Assembly: GCF_007827815.1 (NCBI RefSeq) | Contig: NZ_VITH01000008.1 | Span: 344,910-408,909, forward strand | DNA length: 64,000 nucleotides | Reading direction: 5' to 3' | From: Azospirillum brasilense | GTDB taxonomy: Bacteria; Pseudomonadota; Alphaproteobacteria; Azospirillales; Azospirillaceae | Shown here: positions 17,322 through 26,225 of the stretch, one piece after another | Numbering within the stretch: position 1 is the first letter of the stretch | Layout of the letters: each line of letters opens with the position of its first letter | Notes under the pieces: model-generated | The model's input: only the letters and a program-made list of their open reading frames with translations | What the model was told of the DNA's origin: nothing | Database searches by the model: none | Position numbers and translations under genes: made by a program

Positions 17322-18356
17322 CTATTCGCAATGACTGGCGGAGTTCTGGACGATCACTCCGAACCAGCCGAGTCCCTTGTAGGTTTCATAGCCCGGCGTC
17401 ACGGCGAAACCAACCACACGCCCCTGGTCGTCGGGATAGCTGCCCTGCCCTTGGCCGCCGGTGCGCAGGGGAAAACTCTCCGTCAGGACGCCCCGGCGGT
17501 CGGACGCGGCGATCACGCGGTGACGGCTGTCCACCAGAAGGCAGCGGGTCCGGGCGCGCTCCTCGTCGGTCAGGCGGACGGAGTCGACCACGCCCTGGGA
17601 CTGGGGCTGCCAGTCGAAGAAGACGCCCAGCACGCCGATGATCGGGCCGTTCTCCTCCCCGCCGGCCCGGATGGCCGTGGCGTAGGTGGCGACGGTGGCG
17701 CGGTCCAGCAGGTCGTTGGCGCCGATGTCGGCCACCGCGAAATCGGTGCCGCTGCGGGTCGACATGGCCTCGCGGAACCAGGACTCGGACGCGACCGACG
17801 CGCCCACCGGGCGGCGATAGCGGTCGGGCCGTCCGTTCGCCAGGACGACGCCCCGAGCGTCGACGACCCAGAGGTCGAGATAGACCGTGTAGGCGCCGAG
17901 GATGACGGCCAGCCGCTGCGCGGCTTCGCGGCGGTTGGACTCCGAGGGATCGGCAGCGCAATCCACCACGGCGCGGTCCGTGGCCCACCAGCGAACGTCG
18001 CAGGACCGCTCGTACAAATTGCGGTCGATGATGTCGATCATGTTGAGCGCCAGATCGGCGAGCCGGCCGCCCCGCAACTGCGAGACCAAACGGTTGCCGA
18101 GCGTGTTCAACTCGTCCGTCTGCACGGCCATCTGGGTGCGCAGCTCGTCACCGATGCCGGTGATCCGCTCCGAAATGGCCTTCACCTCCTGGGCCACCAC
18201 GGCGAAGCCGCGCCCGGCCTCCCCCGCGCGCATCGCCTCGATCAGGGCGTTGAGCGCCAGGATCTTGGTCGTGTTCGTGACGGCTTGGATCTCATCCATC
18301 TTGCGCGTGGCGAGATCGGACACGGCGCGCGACAAAGCCACGATTCGCTCGGGCAT
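17322..18356 (-). CDS. Soluble chemoreceptor with minimal signalling tip and C-terminal sensor domain
   Basis: The 344-residue protein opens almost at once with the chemoreceptor hairpin tip ([19 protein letters not shown], then [15 protein letters not shown]), all within the first 70 residues. The long coiled-coil arms of ordinary receptors are missing. From about residue 100 to the end is a Cache-like sensory region ([59 protein letters not shown]). There is no membrane segment, so it is cytoplasmic. GGGAGG lies eight bases before the ATG at 18356; start codons at 18362 and 18365 overlap this RBS and are less likely. The sensor-last order is the reverse of classical receptors. Confidence 0.85.
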   Translation of the reverse strand: MPERIVALSRAVSDLATRKMDEIQAVTNTTKILALNALIEAMRAGEAGRGFAVVAQEVKAISERITGIGDELRTQMAVQTDELNTLGNRLVSQLRGGRLADLALNMIDIIDRNLYERSCDVRWWATDRAVVDCAADPSESNRREAAQRLAVILGAYTVYLDLWVVDARGVVLANGRPDRYRRPVGASVASESWFREAMSTRSGTDFAVADIGANDLLDRATVATYATAIRAGGEENGPIIGVLGVFFDWQPQSQGVVDSVRLTDEERARTRCLLVDSRHRVIAASDRRGVLTESFPLRTGGQGQGSYPDDQGRVVGFAVTPGYETYKGLGWFGVIVQNSASHCE

Positions 18357-18528
18357 AAACATCACCTCCCAGGATCATCAGCGATGACGCCCGTGGATGA
18401 CCGAACGACCGATTCTTTCCGGCTCAGCCGACCATCCGCAACCCACCCCGGCGGCATTCAATGGATGCAATCACAAAACTGCAACATTCAATGGCACGCG
18501 AACCGGGGGGCGGGACGGAGGCGGCGGT

Positions 18529-19920
18529 TCAGACCTTGTAGGCTAGGCGCAGCCCGCCCCAGTGCCGCCCGCGCACGGTGATCGGAGCGGACACGTCCTT
18601 CATCAGGGTGTACTGGCCGCCGCCCATGTCGCGACGGTAGGTCTGGAGCAGGAACGGCTTCGTGCTGCGCCCCGCGGCGAGGCCGACCCGGTCGTTGAAG
18701 ATACGTCGATTGCGGCAATTGGCCGCGTTCCAGGTCGGGTCGTTCCCCTGGGGCTGGCTGAACCTCCGGTTGTGGGTCGGCAGGTAGCCGTTCGAATCGA
18801 CCGCCACGCAGAAGACGATGCGCTCGTTCTGCCCCAGCAGCGAATCGAGGACCTTCGGCAGCATGCGGTCGCAGAACTCGGTGAAGCGGGTCATGTGCTG
18901 CTGCGGGTTGGAGCCGGGGATGGGCTGGTAGTTGCTGTCGAACAGATCGCCCTCGCGCACCTCGCCGCGCGACAGCGCGTCCTCGAAGTCCGCGGAGATG
19001 CGCGACGCGGCGTCGCTGACCATGCGGATGAAGGGGGTGTCCACCGTCTCCACGTCCAGCTCGGCGGTGATGCCGATCAGCCGCTCGCTCATGCCGACCA
19101 GCGTGTTCACGCGGTCGCGCGCCTGGGCCAGATTGTCGCTGGACAGTTGCACGCCGACCGCGAGGTCGTCGATCTCGTGCTGAAGCTCCTCGCAGTTGGC
19201 GCCAATCTCCGAGGAGGCCGCATCGATCTTGTCCGTCTCGCCGTTCAGCTCCGCCATGGCGCGCCCGACGGTTTCGATGACGGCGCCGATGGCGGTGGTG
19301 CCCTCGCTCACCGCGCGGGCCTTGCCGGCGCTGGACGCGCTTTCGGCCATCAGGCGCTGCGCTTGGTCGTTCAGGTACTTCAGCGTGGCGTCGATCTCTG
19401 TCGTCGCCTCGCTGGTCTTCTTGGACAGGGCCTTGACCTCGTTCGCCACCACGGCGAAGCCGCGCCCGGCCTCCCCGGCGCGCGCCGCCTCGATGGTCGC
19501 GTTGAGCGCCAGCAGGTTGGTCTGCTTGGCGATGACGAAGATCTCCTTGGCGACCCGGCCGACCCGGTCCAGCGCCTCCTGAAGGCCGGCGATCTGCCCT
19601 TCGATGCTTCCCACGGCGGCAACGAGGGTGTGGATGTCGTTCATCGACCGCTGGACCCGGTCGTGGGATGATTCGACCTCCTGCCGGGCCTGCTCGGTCA
19701 CGGAACGCGCCACGCTGGCGGCGGCGGAGATGCGCTGCGTGCTCTCCGACATCTTGTTCCCGGTGCCGCGCAACTGCGCGAAAACGTTGGCCTGATGGCC
19801 GAGGCGGCCGTTGACCTCCTCCACATGGCCCGCGATGTCCGCGATCTCGATGCCGAGATTGCCCGCTTCGGTGGCAATGTCCGCGATCAAATGAGAGCGG
19901 CTGCCGAACGCACTGTCCAT
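18529..19920 (-). CDS. Soluble methyl-accepting chemotaxis protein with C-terminal sensor domain
   Basis: The 463-residue cytoplasmic receptor has no transmembrane helix. Residues about 1-300 are the MCP coiled-coil hairpin with the conserved tip [18 protein letters not shown], then [18 protein letters not shown]. Residues about 305-463 are a separate sensor-like domain ending [11 protein letters not shown] and containing [19 protein letters not shown] and [18 protein letters not shown] have seen this C-terminal block in other bacterial chemoreceptors. The start at 19920 has a purine-rich GGCGGAAAG upstream. It lies just upstream of the minimal receptor gene on the same strand, but 172 bases separate them. 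Confidence 0.9.
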   Translation of the reverse strand: MDSAFGSRSHLIADIATEAGNLGIEIADIAGHVEEVNGRLGHQANVFAQLRGTGNKMSESTQRISAAASVARSVTEQARQEVESSHDRVQRSMNDIHTLVAAVGSIEGQIAGLQEALDRVGRVAKEIFVIAKQTNLLALNATIEAARAGEAGRGFAVVANEVKALSKKTSEATTEIDATLKYLNDQAQRLMAESASSAGKARAVSEGTTAIGAVIETVGRAMAELNGETDKIDAASSEIGANCEELQHEIDDLAVGVQLSSDNLAQARDRVNTLVGMSERLIGITAELDVETVDTPFIRMVSDAASRISADFEDALSRGEVREGDLFDSNYQPIPGSNPQQHMTRFTEFCDRMLPKVLDSLLGQNERIVFCVAVDSNGYLPTHNRRFSQPQGNDPTWNAANCRNRRIFNDRVGLAAGRSTKPFLLQTYRRDMGGGQYTLMKDVSAPITVRGRHWGGLRLAYKV

Positions 19921-19971
19921 CTTTCCGCCATCCGTTTCACAAGAATGCGCAGAGCGCTAAAATCCAATGCA

Positions 19972-20000
19972 ATTATTACCGAACTCTTACAAATGCGCAA
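19972..20000 (-). promoter_or_regulatory. Possible promoter of the chemoreceptor gene
   Basis: On the minus strand TTGCGC (20000-19995) and AATAAT (19977-19972) are spaced by 17 bases, about 50 bases upstream of the start at 19920. It lies in the most AT-rich stretch of the neighbourhood (19921-20050). Confidence 0.4.
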
Positions 20001-20119
20001 CGGAGGAAGGGTCATTCTAAAAGGCAATGTGATCATTTATTGCGCATCGGTAACCCACGCGCAACCGGTGGCGGAAAAACGTCCGCCGGCGACGCCGCGG
20101 CGCCTCAATCAGCGGCACC

Positions 20120-21091
20120 TTACTCAGCGACGCCCGGGCCACCGGGGCTCTGGCCATCAGCGCTTTGCCCACCAACGCTCTGACCGTCCGCGATGCGATG
20201 GTCCAGCCGGTCGTCCTGAAGGCCGGCGGGCTCCTGGTGGATCATGACCTCGGCGCCGGGGAAGGCGTCCTTCAGGCGGTCCTCGACCCGGTCGGTGATG
20301 TCGTGCGCCCTGGCGACCGACAGCGCGGGGTCGAGTTCCAGATGCAGCTCGATGAAGGCGCCGACGCCGGAGCTGCGGGTGCGCAGGTCGTGCATCCCCG
20401 CGACGTCCTGCTGCGCCTCCACCAGCGCGACGATGCGCTCCCGCTCCTCCGCCGGCAGCTCCCGGTCCATCAGGACGTTCAGCGCCTCGCGGGCGACCTT
20501 GCGGGCGCCGTAGAGCAGGAAGGCGGCGATGCCCAGCCCGAACAGCGGGTCGAAGGCGCTGATGCCGGTCCAGCCGGTCAGCAGGATTGCCAGGATGACC
20601 GCCGCGTTCATCAGCAGGTCGCCGGAATAATGCAGCCGGTCCGCCCCCACCGCGACCGAGCCGGTGGCGGTCACCACATGGCGCTGGAAGGTGATCAGGC
20701 CGGCGGTCAGCAGGATGGACAGCAGCATCACGGCGATGCCCACCGCCCCCTCGCCCACCGGCTGCGGGGTGACGAGGCGGCGCACCGCCTCGATGGTCAG
20801 GAACAGGGCCGAGCCGCCGATGAAGGCGGCCTGGGCCAGGGCGGCCAGCGCCTCCGCCTTGCCGTGGCCGAAGCGGTGCGCCTCGTCCGGCGGGCGCAAC
20901 GCCGTCCGCACCCCGAGCAGCGTCACCACCGAGGCCATCATGTCCGTGCTGGAGTCAATCAGCGACGACAGGATGCTGACCGAGTCGGTCGCCAGATAGG
21001 CCGCCAGCTTCGCCAGGATCAGCGTCAGGGAGACCGACACGCTGGCGTAGGTGGCGTACCGGCGCAGCCGGTGCGAACGCGCTTCGCTCAT
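20120..21091 (-). CDS. Cation diffusion facilitator metal exporter
   Basis: The 323-residue CDF protein exports divalent metals (Zn, Fe, Co or Mn) in exchange for protons. Membrane helices carry the metal-site motifs: DSSTDMMAS in helix 2 and HYSGDLLMN in helix 5, the second of HxxxD type; helix 2 has D in the first position (DxxxD), as in FieF/YiiP-like members. A FGHGKAEALAALAQ segment precedes helix 3. The cytoplasmic C-terminal domain (DVAGMHDLRTRSSG, FIELHLELDP) follows. The tail has an unusual G/Q/S-rich repeat (DGQSVGGQSADGQSPGG). The start at 21091 is chosen for the family N-terminus; upstream in-frame sequence is R-rich and not family-like. Confidence 0.9.
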   Translation of the reverse strand: MSEARSHRLRRYATYASVSVSLTLILAKLAAYLATDSVSILSSLIDSSTDMMASVVTLLGVRTALRPPDEAHRFGHGKAEALAALAQAAFIGGSALFLTIEAVRRLVTPQPVGEGAVGIAVMLLSILLTAGLITFQRHVVTATGSVAVGADRLHYSGDLLMNAAVILAILLTGWTGISAFDPLFGLGIAAFLLYGARKVAREALNVLMDRELPAEERERIVALVEAQQDVAGMHDLRTRSSGVGAFIELHLELDPALSVARAHDITDRVEDRLKDAFPGAEVMIHQEPAGLQDDRLDHRIADGQSVGGQSADGQSPGGPGVAE

Positions 21092-21125
21092 GAGCGTCTT
21101 CTTATGTGGTGACGGTACCGGTCCT

Positions 21126-21737
21126 TTACGGGAAGAGACGCTCCGTCGTCCAGCGCGCCGGCTCCGGCGCCGCCGGATCACCCTCGCGCAGGTACACGAG
21201 CCGCTCGTGCAGGCGGAAGGGGCGATCCTGCCAGAACTCGATTCGCCGCGGCAGGATGCGGAATCCGGTCCAGTGCGGCGGGCGGGGAACCGCGCCCAGA
21301 CCGAACTTGGCGGCGAACTGGGCGACCCGCTTCTCCAACTCCCAGCGGCCCTCCAGCGGGCGCGACTGCTGCGACGCCCAGGCGCCGATGCGGCTCTCGC
21401 GCGGGCGGCTCTCGAAATAGGCGTCGGCCTCGGCGTCGGACACCTGCTCCACCGCGCCCTCGACGCGGACCTGCCGCTTCAGCGTCTTCCAATGGAAGCA
21501 CAGGGCGGCGTTGGCGTTGGCCAGAAGCTGCTCGCCCTTGCGGCTTTCCGTGTTGGTGTAGAAGACGAATCCGCGCGGATCGATGCCCTTCAGAAGCACC
21601 ATGCGCACCGACGGCGCCCCCTGCGCGTCGGCGGTGGCCAGCGCCATGGCGTTGGGATCGTTGATCTCGCTGCGGGTGGCCTCGTCCATCCAGTCCTGGA
21701 ACAGGGCGTACGGGTCCCGGTCGTTGGATTCGCTCAT
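21126..21737 (-). CDS. pdxH: Pyridoxamine 5'-phosphate oxidase
   Basis: The 203-residue FMN enzyme oxidises pyridoxamine or pyridoxine 5'-phosphate to pyridoxal 5'-phosphate, the last step of vitamin B6 synthesis and salvage. Family blocks are [69 protein letters not shown] and the C-terminal dimerisation part [12 protein letters not shown]...RLHERLVY. The ATG at 21737 has GAGGGG just upstream. The gene lies 34 bases upstream of the CDF exporter gene on the same strand, so co-transcription is possible. Confidence 0.95.
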   Translation of the reverse strand: MSESNDRDPYALFQDWMDEATRSEINDPNAMALATADAQGAPSVRMVLLKGIDPRGFVFYTNTESRKGEQLLANANAALCFHWKTLKRQVRVEGAVEQVSDAEADAYFESRPRESRIGAWASQQSRPLEGRWELEKRVAQFAAKFGLGAVPRPPHWTGFRILPRRIEFWQDRPFRLHERLVYLREGDPAAPEPARWTTERLFP

Positions 21738-21918
21738 TGTCCCCTCGTCACGCGGCCGTAGGCCCATAGTTTCAACGTCAGGTTTCGGCGCCGTTTCCGG
21801 CGTCTTGCCAGTTCACAAATATGCCCAATTCACAGATAGGATAGCCTCGCATATATGAGTGTCCACCGGTGCGCCAGAAGCAAGGCACGCCGGCTCCCAA
21901 CCTTTCGAGGCAGCATCG

Positions 21919-22374
21919 ATGTTCGTGAAGAAGCTCGTCCCGGCGGCGATGGCGATCGCCCTGCTTGCGGGTTGCGTCAGCACCTCCAAGGAAGCCACCA
22001 AGAACGCGGAGACCGTCGGCGGCCGGATCTCGTCGACCTACGGCAACGCGTCGGGCAAGGTCGCCTCCTCGGGCACCGGCCCGCTGCTGGGCGCCTTCAT
22101 CGGTTCGGCCGCCATCGAGCCGTCGGACGCCGCCGCCGCCGAGACCGCGGCCAAGCGCGCCTACGCCGCCCCGGTCGGCGACAAGATCGGCTGGACCAAC
22201 CCGGCGACCGGCCACTACGGCTCGCTGACCACGACGCGCGAGGGCTACAACAACGCCGGTCAGTATTGCCGGGAGTTCCACCAAACGGTAACCACGAAGA
22301 GCCAGACCGAATTGGCCTACGGAACCGCTTGCAAACAGGCCGACGGTACGTGGAAGATCGTCGCCAATTCGTAA
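21919..22374 (+). CDS. Small outer-membrane lipoprotein, 17-kDa surface-antigen-like
   Basis: The 151-residue product has a lipoprotein signal peptide ending in the lipobox LLAGC (cysteine near residue 20). A glycine-rich central segment (TGPLLGAFIGSAA) resembles the glycine-zipper of Rickettsia 17-kDa antigen/RT0821-type proteins. A C-terminal domain follows, with AAPVGDKIGWTNPATGHYGSL, YCREFHQTVT and YGTACKQADGTWKIV, the usual end of this family. The ATG at 21919 starts the signal peptide; the frame open to 21859 would bury it. Its role is probably structural in the outer membrane. Confidence 0.88.
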   Translation: MFVKKLVPAAMAIALLAGCVSTSKEATKNAETVGGRISSTYGNASGKVASSGTGPLLGAFIGSAAIEPSDAAAAETAAKRAYAAPVGDKIGWTNPATGHYGSLTTTREGYNNAGQYCREFHQTVTTKSQTELAYGTACKQADGTWKIVANS

Positions 22375-22422
22375 CGCCTCATCCCCGGGCTTCGGGGTGG
22401 AATAACTCTGTCCGTGGACCGC

Positions 22423-23376
22423 ATGCGTGACCCTTACCAAATCCTCGGCCTCACCCGCTCCGCGAGCGCCGACGACATCAAGAAGGCGTACCGCAAGCTC
22501 GCCAAGGAGTTCCATCCCGACCTGAAGCCCGGCAACGCCGCGAACGAGGAGCGCTTCAAGGAAATCTCGGCGGCCTACACGCTGCTCTCGGATTCCGACA
22601 AGCGCGCCCGCTTCGACCGCGGCGAGATCGACGCCTCCGGCCAGGAACGGCACCACGGCTTCGGCGGCCGCTCCCGCGCCAACGCCGGACGCAGCCGCGC
22701 CTACAGCGGGGCCGGCGGCAGCGCCGACGACGATTCCTTCTTCGGCGGCGAGGACTGGTTCTCCGACCTGTTCAGCGGCGGGCGCAAGCGCGGCGGCGCG
22801 GCGGGCGGCGGCGCGGGCGGCGGCGCTTCCCGGTCGCGCGGCAGCGACATCAATTACTCGGTCTCCGTGCCCTTCGTCGAGGCGGCGCAGGGCACCAAGC
22901 GGCGCATCAGCCTGTCCAACGGCAAGAGCATCGACGTCACCGTTCCGCCGGGGACGGAGGATCAGGCCAAGCTGCGGCTGAAGGGCCAGGGGCTCCCCGG
23001 CGCCGGCGGCTTCGGGGCCGGCGACGCCATCGTCGAGGTCCATGTCGAGGCGCACCCCTTCTTCACCCGCCAGGGCTCCGACATCCACGTCGAGGTGCCG
23101 ATCACCCTGAACGAGGCGGTTCTCGGCGCCACCATCCGCGTGCCGACCGTCAGTGGACCGGTCGCTCTGAAGATCCAGCCGGGGGCCAACACCGGCTCCA
23201 CCCTGCGGCTGCGCGGCAAGGGCGTGATGAACCAGGCGACCAAGCAGGCCGGCGACCAGTATGTGAAGCTGAAGGTCGTCCTCCCCGACCCGCCCGACGC
23301 CGAGCTGGTCAAGTTCATGGAGGAGTGGTCGAGGACGCGCAGCTACGACGTGCGCAAGAAGGCCGGGCTGGAGTGA
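22423..23376 (+). CDS. DnaJ C-terminal-domain co-chaperone, CbpA-like
   Basis: The 317-residue type II Hsp40 has a J domain at residues 1-65 with HPD at 31-33. A G/S/R-rich linker (about 75-145) follows, with no cysteine zinc-finger repeats. Then come two beta-sandwich substrate-binding domains (VPPGTEDQAKLRLKGQGLPG, VEAHPFFTRQGSDIHVEVPI, LKIQPGANTGSTLRLRGKG). The lack of a zinc finger separates it from DnaJ itself. It would stimulate DnaK ATPase in the cytoplasm. A GTG at 22414 is an alternative start; the ATG at 22423 begins the canonical RDPYQILGL. Confidence 0.92.
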   Translation: MRDPYQILGLTRSASADDIKKAYRKLAKEFHPDLKPGNAANEERFKEISAAYTLLSDSDKRARFDRGEIDASGQERHHGFGGRSRANAGRSRAYSGAGGSADDDSFFGGEDWFSDLFSGGRKRGGAAGGGAGGGASRSRGSDINYSVSVPFVEAAQGTKRRISLSNGKSIDVTVPPGTEDQAKLRLKGQGLPGAGGFGAGDAIVEVHVEAHPFFTRQGSDIHVEVPITLNEAVLGATIRVPTVSGPVALKIQPGANTGSTLRLRGKGVMNQATKQAGDQYVKLKVVLPDPPDAELVKFMEEWSRTRSYDVRKKAGLE

Positions 23377-23513
23377 CACCGGCCCGTTAACCCTCTCGTC
23401 ACTTGTATGTCAAAGAATAGTCCTGGACCGAATGCGGTTGATGCCGGGCGGTGGCGCCTTCATCAATGACAGCGATGTGCCGGAAACGGTTTTCGCTGCC
23501 TTTGTAGGACGCC

Positions 23514-25304
23514 ATGCCGCCGATCCCGAAAAAGTATCTGATCGCCCTCGCCGCCGTTGCTGCGCTTCTGCTTGGCTGGTTCGCCATTGCGGCCTGGGCC
23601 GACTACGCGCGCGACGGCGCCGAGGAGATCGCGACCTACAGCGACTTGGTGGCGGCGGCCGAACGGGGAGACATCGCCTCGGTCACCTTCCGCGGTGACG
23701 GGGCGCACGCCGTCACGCCGGACGGCCAGCGGCTCCGCGCCGTCGTTCCGGTCACCGACGATCTTCTGAAGGAACTGCGCGGGCGCAAGATCGCCATCGC
23801 CTTCGAGGAGGACGCCGGCGGGCTGGTTTCCGGCACCGTCTCCGTCCTGGAGAAGCTGGCGCCCTTCCTGGTGATCGGCCTGCTGATCGGCGCGCTTCTG
23901 CTCAGCGGCGGGCAGTTTCTCGGCGGCAGCCGGGCCACCCGCGTCCGCCCGAGCGACACCGGCACCGTCTTCGCCGACGTCGCCGGGGTGGACGAGGCGA
24001 AGGACGAGCTTCGCGAGACCGTCGAGTTCCTGCGCGACCCGCGCCGCTTCGCCATGGCCGGCGCCCGCGTGCCCAAGGGCATCCTGCTGGTCGGCCCGCC
24101 GGGCACCGGCAAGACGATGCTGGCCAAGGCCGCGGCCGGCGAGGCCGGGGTGCCCTTCTTCACCGTCTCCGGCTCCGACTTCGTGGAGATGTTCGTCGGG
24201 CTGGGTGCCGCGCGGGTGCGCAGCGTCTTCAAGACGGCGCGGGCCGCCGCCCCCTGCCTGCTGTTCATCGACGAGGTCGACGCCCTGGCCGGCAAGCGCG
24301 GCGAATCCAACTCCCATTCGGAGCGGGAGCAGACGCTGAACCAGCTCCTGGTCGAGATGGACGGCATCGTCAACGGCGGCGCGGGCGGCGGCGAGGTGGT
24401 GGTGATCGCCGCGACCAACCGCGCCGAGATGCTGGACCCCGCCGTGACCCGGCCGGGCCGTTTCGACCGCCACATCCACGTCGCGCTGCCCGACGTGGCC
24501 GGCCGCGAGGCCATCCTGGACGTCCACGCGGGCCGGCTGCGCCTCGCCCCCGACGTCTGCGTCCGCACGGTGGCGCGGGGCACGCCCGGCTTCTCCGGCG
24601 CCGAACTGGCCAACCTGACCAACGAGGCCGCGCTGTCCGCCGCGCGCAACGGGCGGGTCATCGTCGGCATGGCCGATTTCGAGGCGGCGAAGGACCGCGT
24701 CCTGATGGGCAACGAGCGGCGCAGCCTCGCATTGTCCAATCACGAGCGGCGCCTGACCGCTTATCACGAGGCCGGTCACGCGCTGGTCTCCATCCGCTGC
24801 CCGGAGGCCGACCCCATCCACAAGGCCACCATCATCCCGCGCGGCCGCGCGCTGGGCATGGTGGTGCGGCTGCCGGAGGGCGACCGCGTGTCGGTGTCGC
24901 GCGCCAAGCTGCTCGCCGACATCGCCGTCGCCATGGCGGGGCGCGCGGCGGAGGATCTGGTCTTCGGGCCGGACGCCGTCACCACCGGGGCCGAGGCCGA
25001 CTTCCGCGCCGCCACCGACCTCGCCCGCCGCATGGTCACCGCCTGGGGGATGAGCGACGCCATCGGCTATGTCGCCCACGCCGGCAACGACCCCGCCGTC
25101 GTGCGCTCGGAACGCACCGCCTGGCGCATCGACGAGGAGGTCCGCCGCATCACCGACGAGGGGATGGAGCGCGCCCGCCGCATCCTGGCCGCCGACCGCG
25201 TCGCTCTGGAGCGGATCACCGCCGCCCTGCTGGAACGCGAGACGCTGAGCGGCGACGAGATCGGCGCGCTGGCGGCCGAGGAGCGGGAAACCGAAGCGGC
25301 CTAA
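23514..25304 (+). CDS. FtsH-type AAA+ zinc metalloprotease (paralogue-like)
   Basis: The 596-residue membrane protease has one TM at residues 8-29, a short periplasmic domain, and a second TM at about 113-132. The AAA module has Walker A GPPGTGKT (194-201), pore loop FVEMFVG, Walker B FIDEVD (251-256) and SRH ATNRAEMLDPAVTRPGRFDRH. The protease domain has HEAGH at 418-422 and the distal acidic ligand in the TTGAEADFRAATDLARRMV region. It is shorter at the C-terminus and more diverged in the linker than housekeeping FtsH, so I call it a paralogue. It degrades membrane and regulatory proteins in other systems; its targets here are unknown. Confidence 0.9.
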   Translation: MPPIPKKYLIALAAVAALLLGWFAIAAWADYARDGAEEIATYSDLVAAAERGDIASVTFRGDGAHAVTPDGQRLRAVVPVTDDLLKELRGRKIAIAFEEDAGGLVSGTVSVLEKLAPFLVIGLLIGALLLSGGQFLGGSRATRVRPSDTGTVFADVAGVDEAKDELRETVEFLRDPRRFAMAGARVPKGILLVGPPGTGKTMLAKAAAGEAGVPFFTVSGSDFVEMFVGLGAARVRSVFKTARAAAPCLLFIDEVDALAGKRGESNSHSEREQTLNQLLVEMDGIVNGGAGGGEVVVIAATNRAEMLDPAVTRPGRFDRHIHVALPDVAGREAILDVHAGRLRLAPDVCVRTVARGTPGFSGAELANLTNEAALSAARNGRVIVGMADFEAAKDRVLMGNERRSLALSNHERRLTAYHEAGHALVSIRCPEADPIHKATIIPRGRALGMVVRLPEGDRVSVSRAKLLADIAVAMAGRAAEDLVFGPDAVTTGAEADFRAATDLARRMVTAWGMSDAIGYVAHAGNDPAVVRSERTAWRIDEEVRRITDEGMERARRILAADRVALERITAALLERETLSGDEIGALAAEERETEAA

Positions 25305-25339
25305 TGGTAAAAATCTTCTTTCACATTCAACGACAAAGA

Positions 25340-25369
25340 TTGCTGCATACGCGCATACATTGGTAAAAT
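25340..25369 (+). promoter_or_regulatory. Probable sigma-70 promoter of the SBP-siaA operon
   Basis: TTGCTG at 25340-25345, an 18-base spacer and TAAAAT at 25364-25369 lie in an AT-rich gap, placing transcription start about 40 bases before the ATG at 25416. Confidence 0.5.
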
Positions 25370-25415
25370 GCCGTAGAATTTCCGCACAATCGTGCGATCA
25401 GCATCGGGGCTGAGG

Positions 25416-26225
25416 ATGGCAAAAGCGGTTGCCCGCCGAACGATACTGGCTTTGGCGCTCGCCGGACTGACGGCGGGCGGCCTGCCCTCGTCCGGCCTCG
25501 CTGCAACAGCCGACTCCCCGGCCGGCCCGGTCGCCGTACCGGTGACCATCAAGGTCGGCGCCTACGAGTTCCCCCCCTATGTCACCGAATCCGGCGGCGG
25601 CGTCACACAGGCCCTGCTCGACCTGCTGAACGCAGAGCAGACCGACTTCCGATTCGAGCTGGTCCGCACCTCTCCCCAGCGGCGCTACGAGGACATGGAG
25701 CGGGGCCGCTTCGACCTGATCGCCTTCGAAAGCCTCGCCTGGGGATGGAAGGGGCGCCCGGTGGACGCCTCGCGGGTGTATCTGCGCGACGCGGAGGTGT
25801 TCGTCGCCAAGGCCGGCCCGGGCATGGACCAGAGCTATTTCGACCGGCTCGACGACAAGACGATCCTCGGGCGGCTCGGCTATCATTACGCCTTCGCCGG
25901 CATGACCGCCGACCCGGAGATCCTGGAAAAGCGCTTCAACACCCGGCTGACCGTCACGCATGAGGGCAACGTGCGCAGCGTCGCCGCCGGGCGGGCCGCG
26001 CTGGCCATCGTCACCCGCTCCTTCCTGGCGCAATTCCTCAAGGCCAACCCCGACATGGCGCCGCAACTCCTGGTGTCCGACCGCACCGACCAGATCTACG
26101 AGCACACCATCCTGGTCCGCCGCGATGGCCCGGTCGGCGTCGCCTGGGTCAACGACACCCTTGATCGGCTGGAGCGCAGCGGCGCCCTTCCGGCGCTGTG
26201 GGCCCGCCAGGGAATCACCCAATGA
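25416..26225 (+). CDS. Periplasmic solute-binding protein coupled to SiaA-like phosphatase
   Basis: The 269-residue protein has a signal peptide (MAKAVARRTILALALAGL to about residue 30). A family 3 solute-binding fold follows: TIKVGAYEFPPYVTESGGGVTQALLDLL, then RYEDMERGRFDLIAFESLAW. No ABC transporter permease or ATPase gene is nearby. Instead its last four bases overlap the ATG of a membrane PP2C phosphatase (ATGA). I infer that it senses a ligand in the periplasm and passes the state to the phosphatase's periplasmic domain. The ligand is unknown. The ATG at 25416 begins the signal peptide; an in-frame start at 25392 is less likely. Confidence 0.85.
   Translation: MAKAVARRTILALALAGLTAGGLPSSGLAATADSPAGPVAVPVTIKVGAYEFPPYVTESGGGVTQALLDLLNAEQTDFRFELVRTSPQRRYEDMERGRFDLIAFESLAWGWKGRPVDASRVYLRDAEVFVAKAGPGMDQSYFDRLDDKTILGRLGYHYAFAGMTADPEILEKRFNTRLTVTHEGNVRSVAAGRAALAIVTRSFLAQFLKANPDMAPQLLVSDRTDQIYEHTILVRRDGPVGVAWVNDTLDRLERSGALPALWARQGITQ

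Noticed and set aside
16933..17331. Alternative 132-codon minus-strand frame over the small cysteine protein
   Set aside because: Arginine-rich, no RBS; the competing frame has an RBS and an ordered CxxxxC-type cluster.
22378..22400. Hairpin CCCCG-GGCTT-CGGGG before the DnaJ-like gene as a terminator
   Set aside because: The stem is only five base pairs and no T-run follows.
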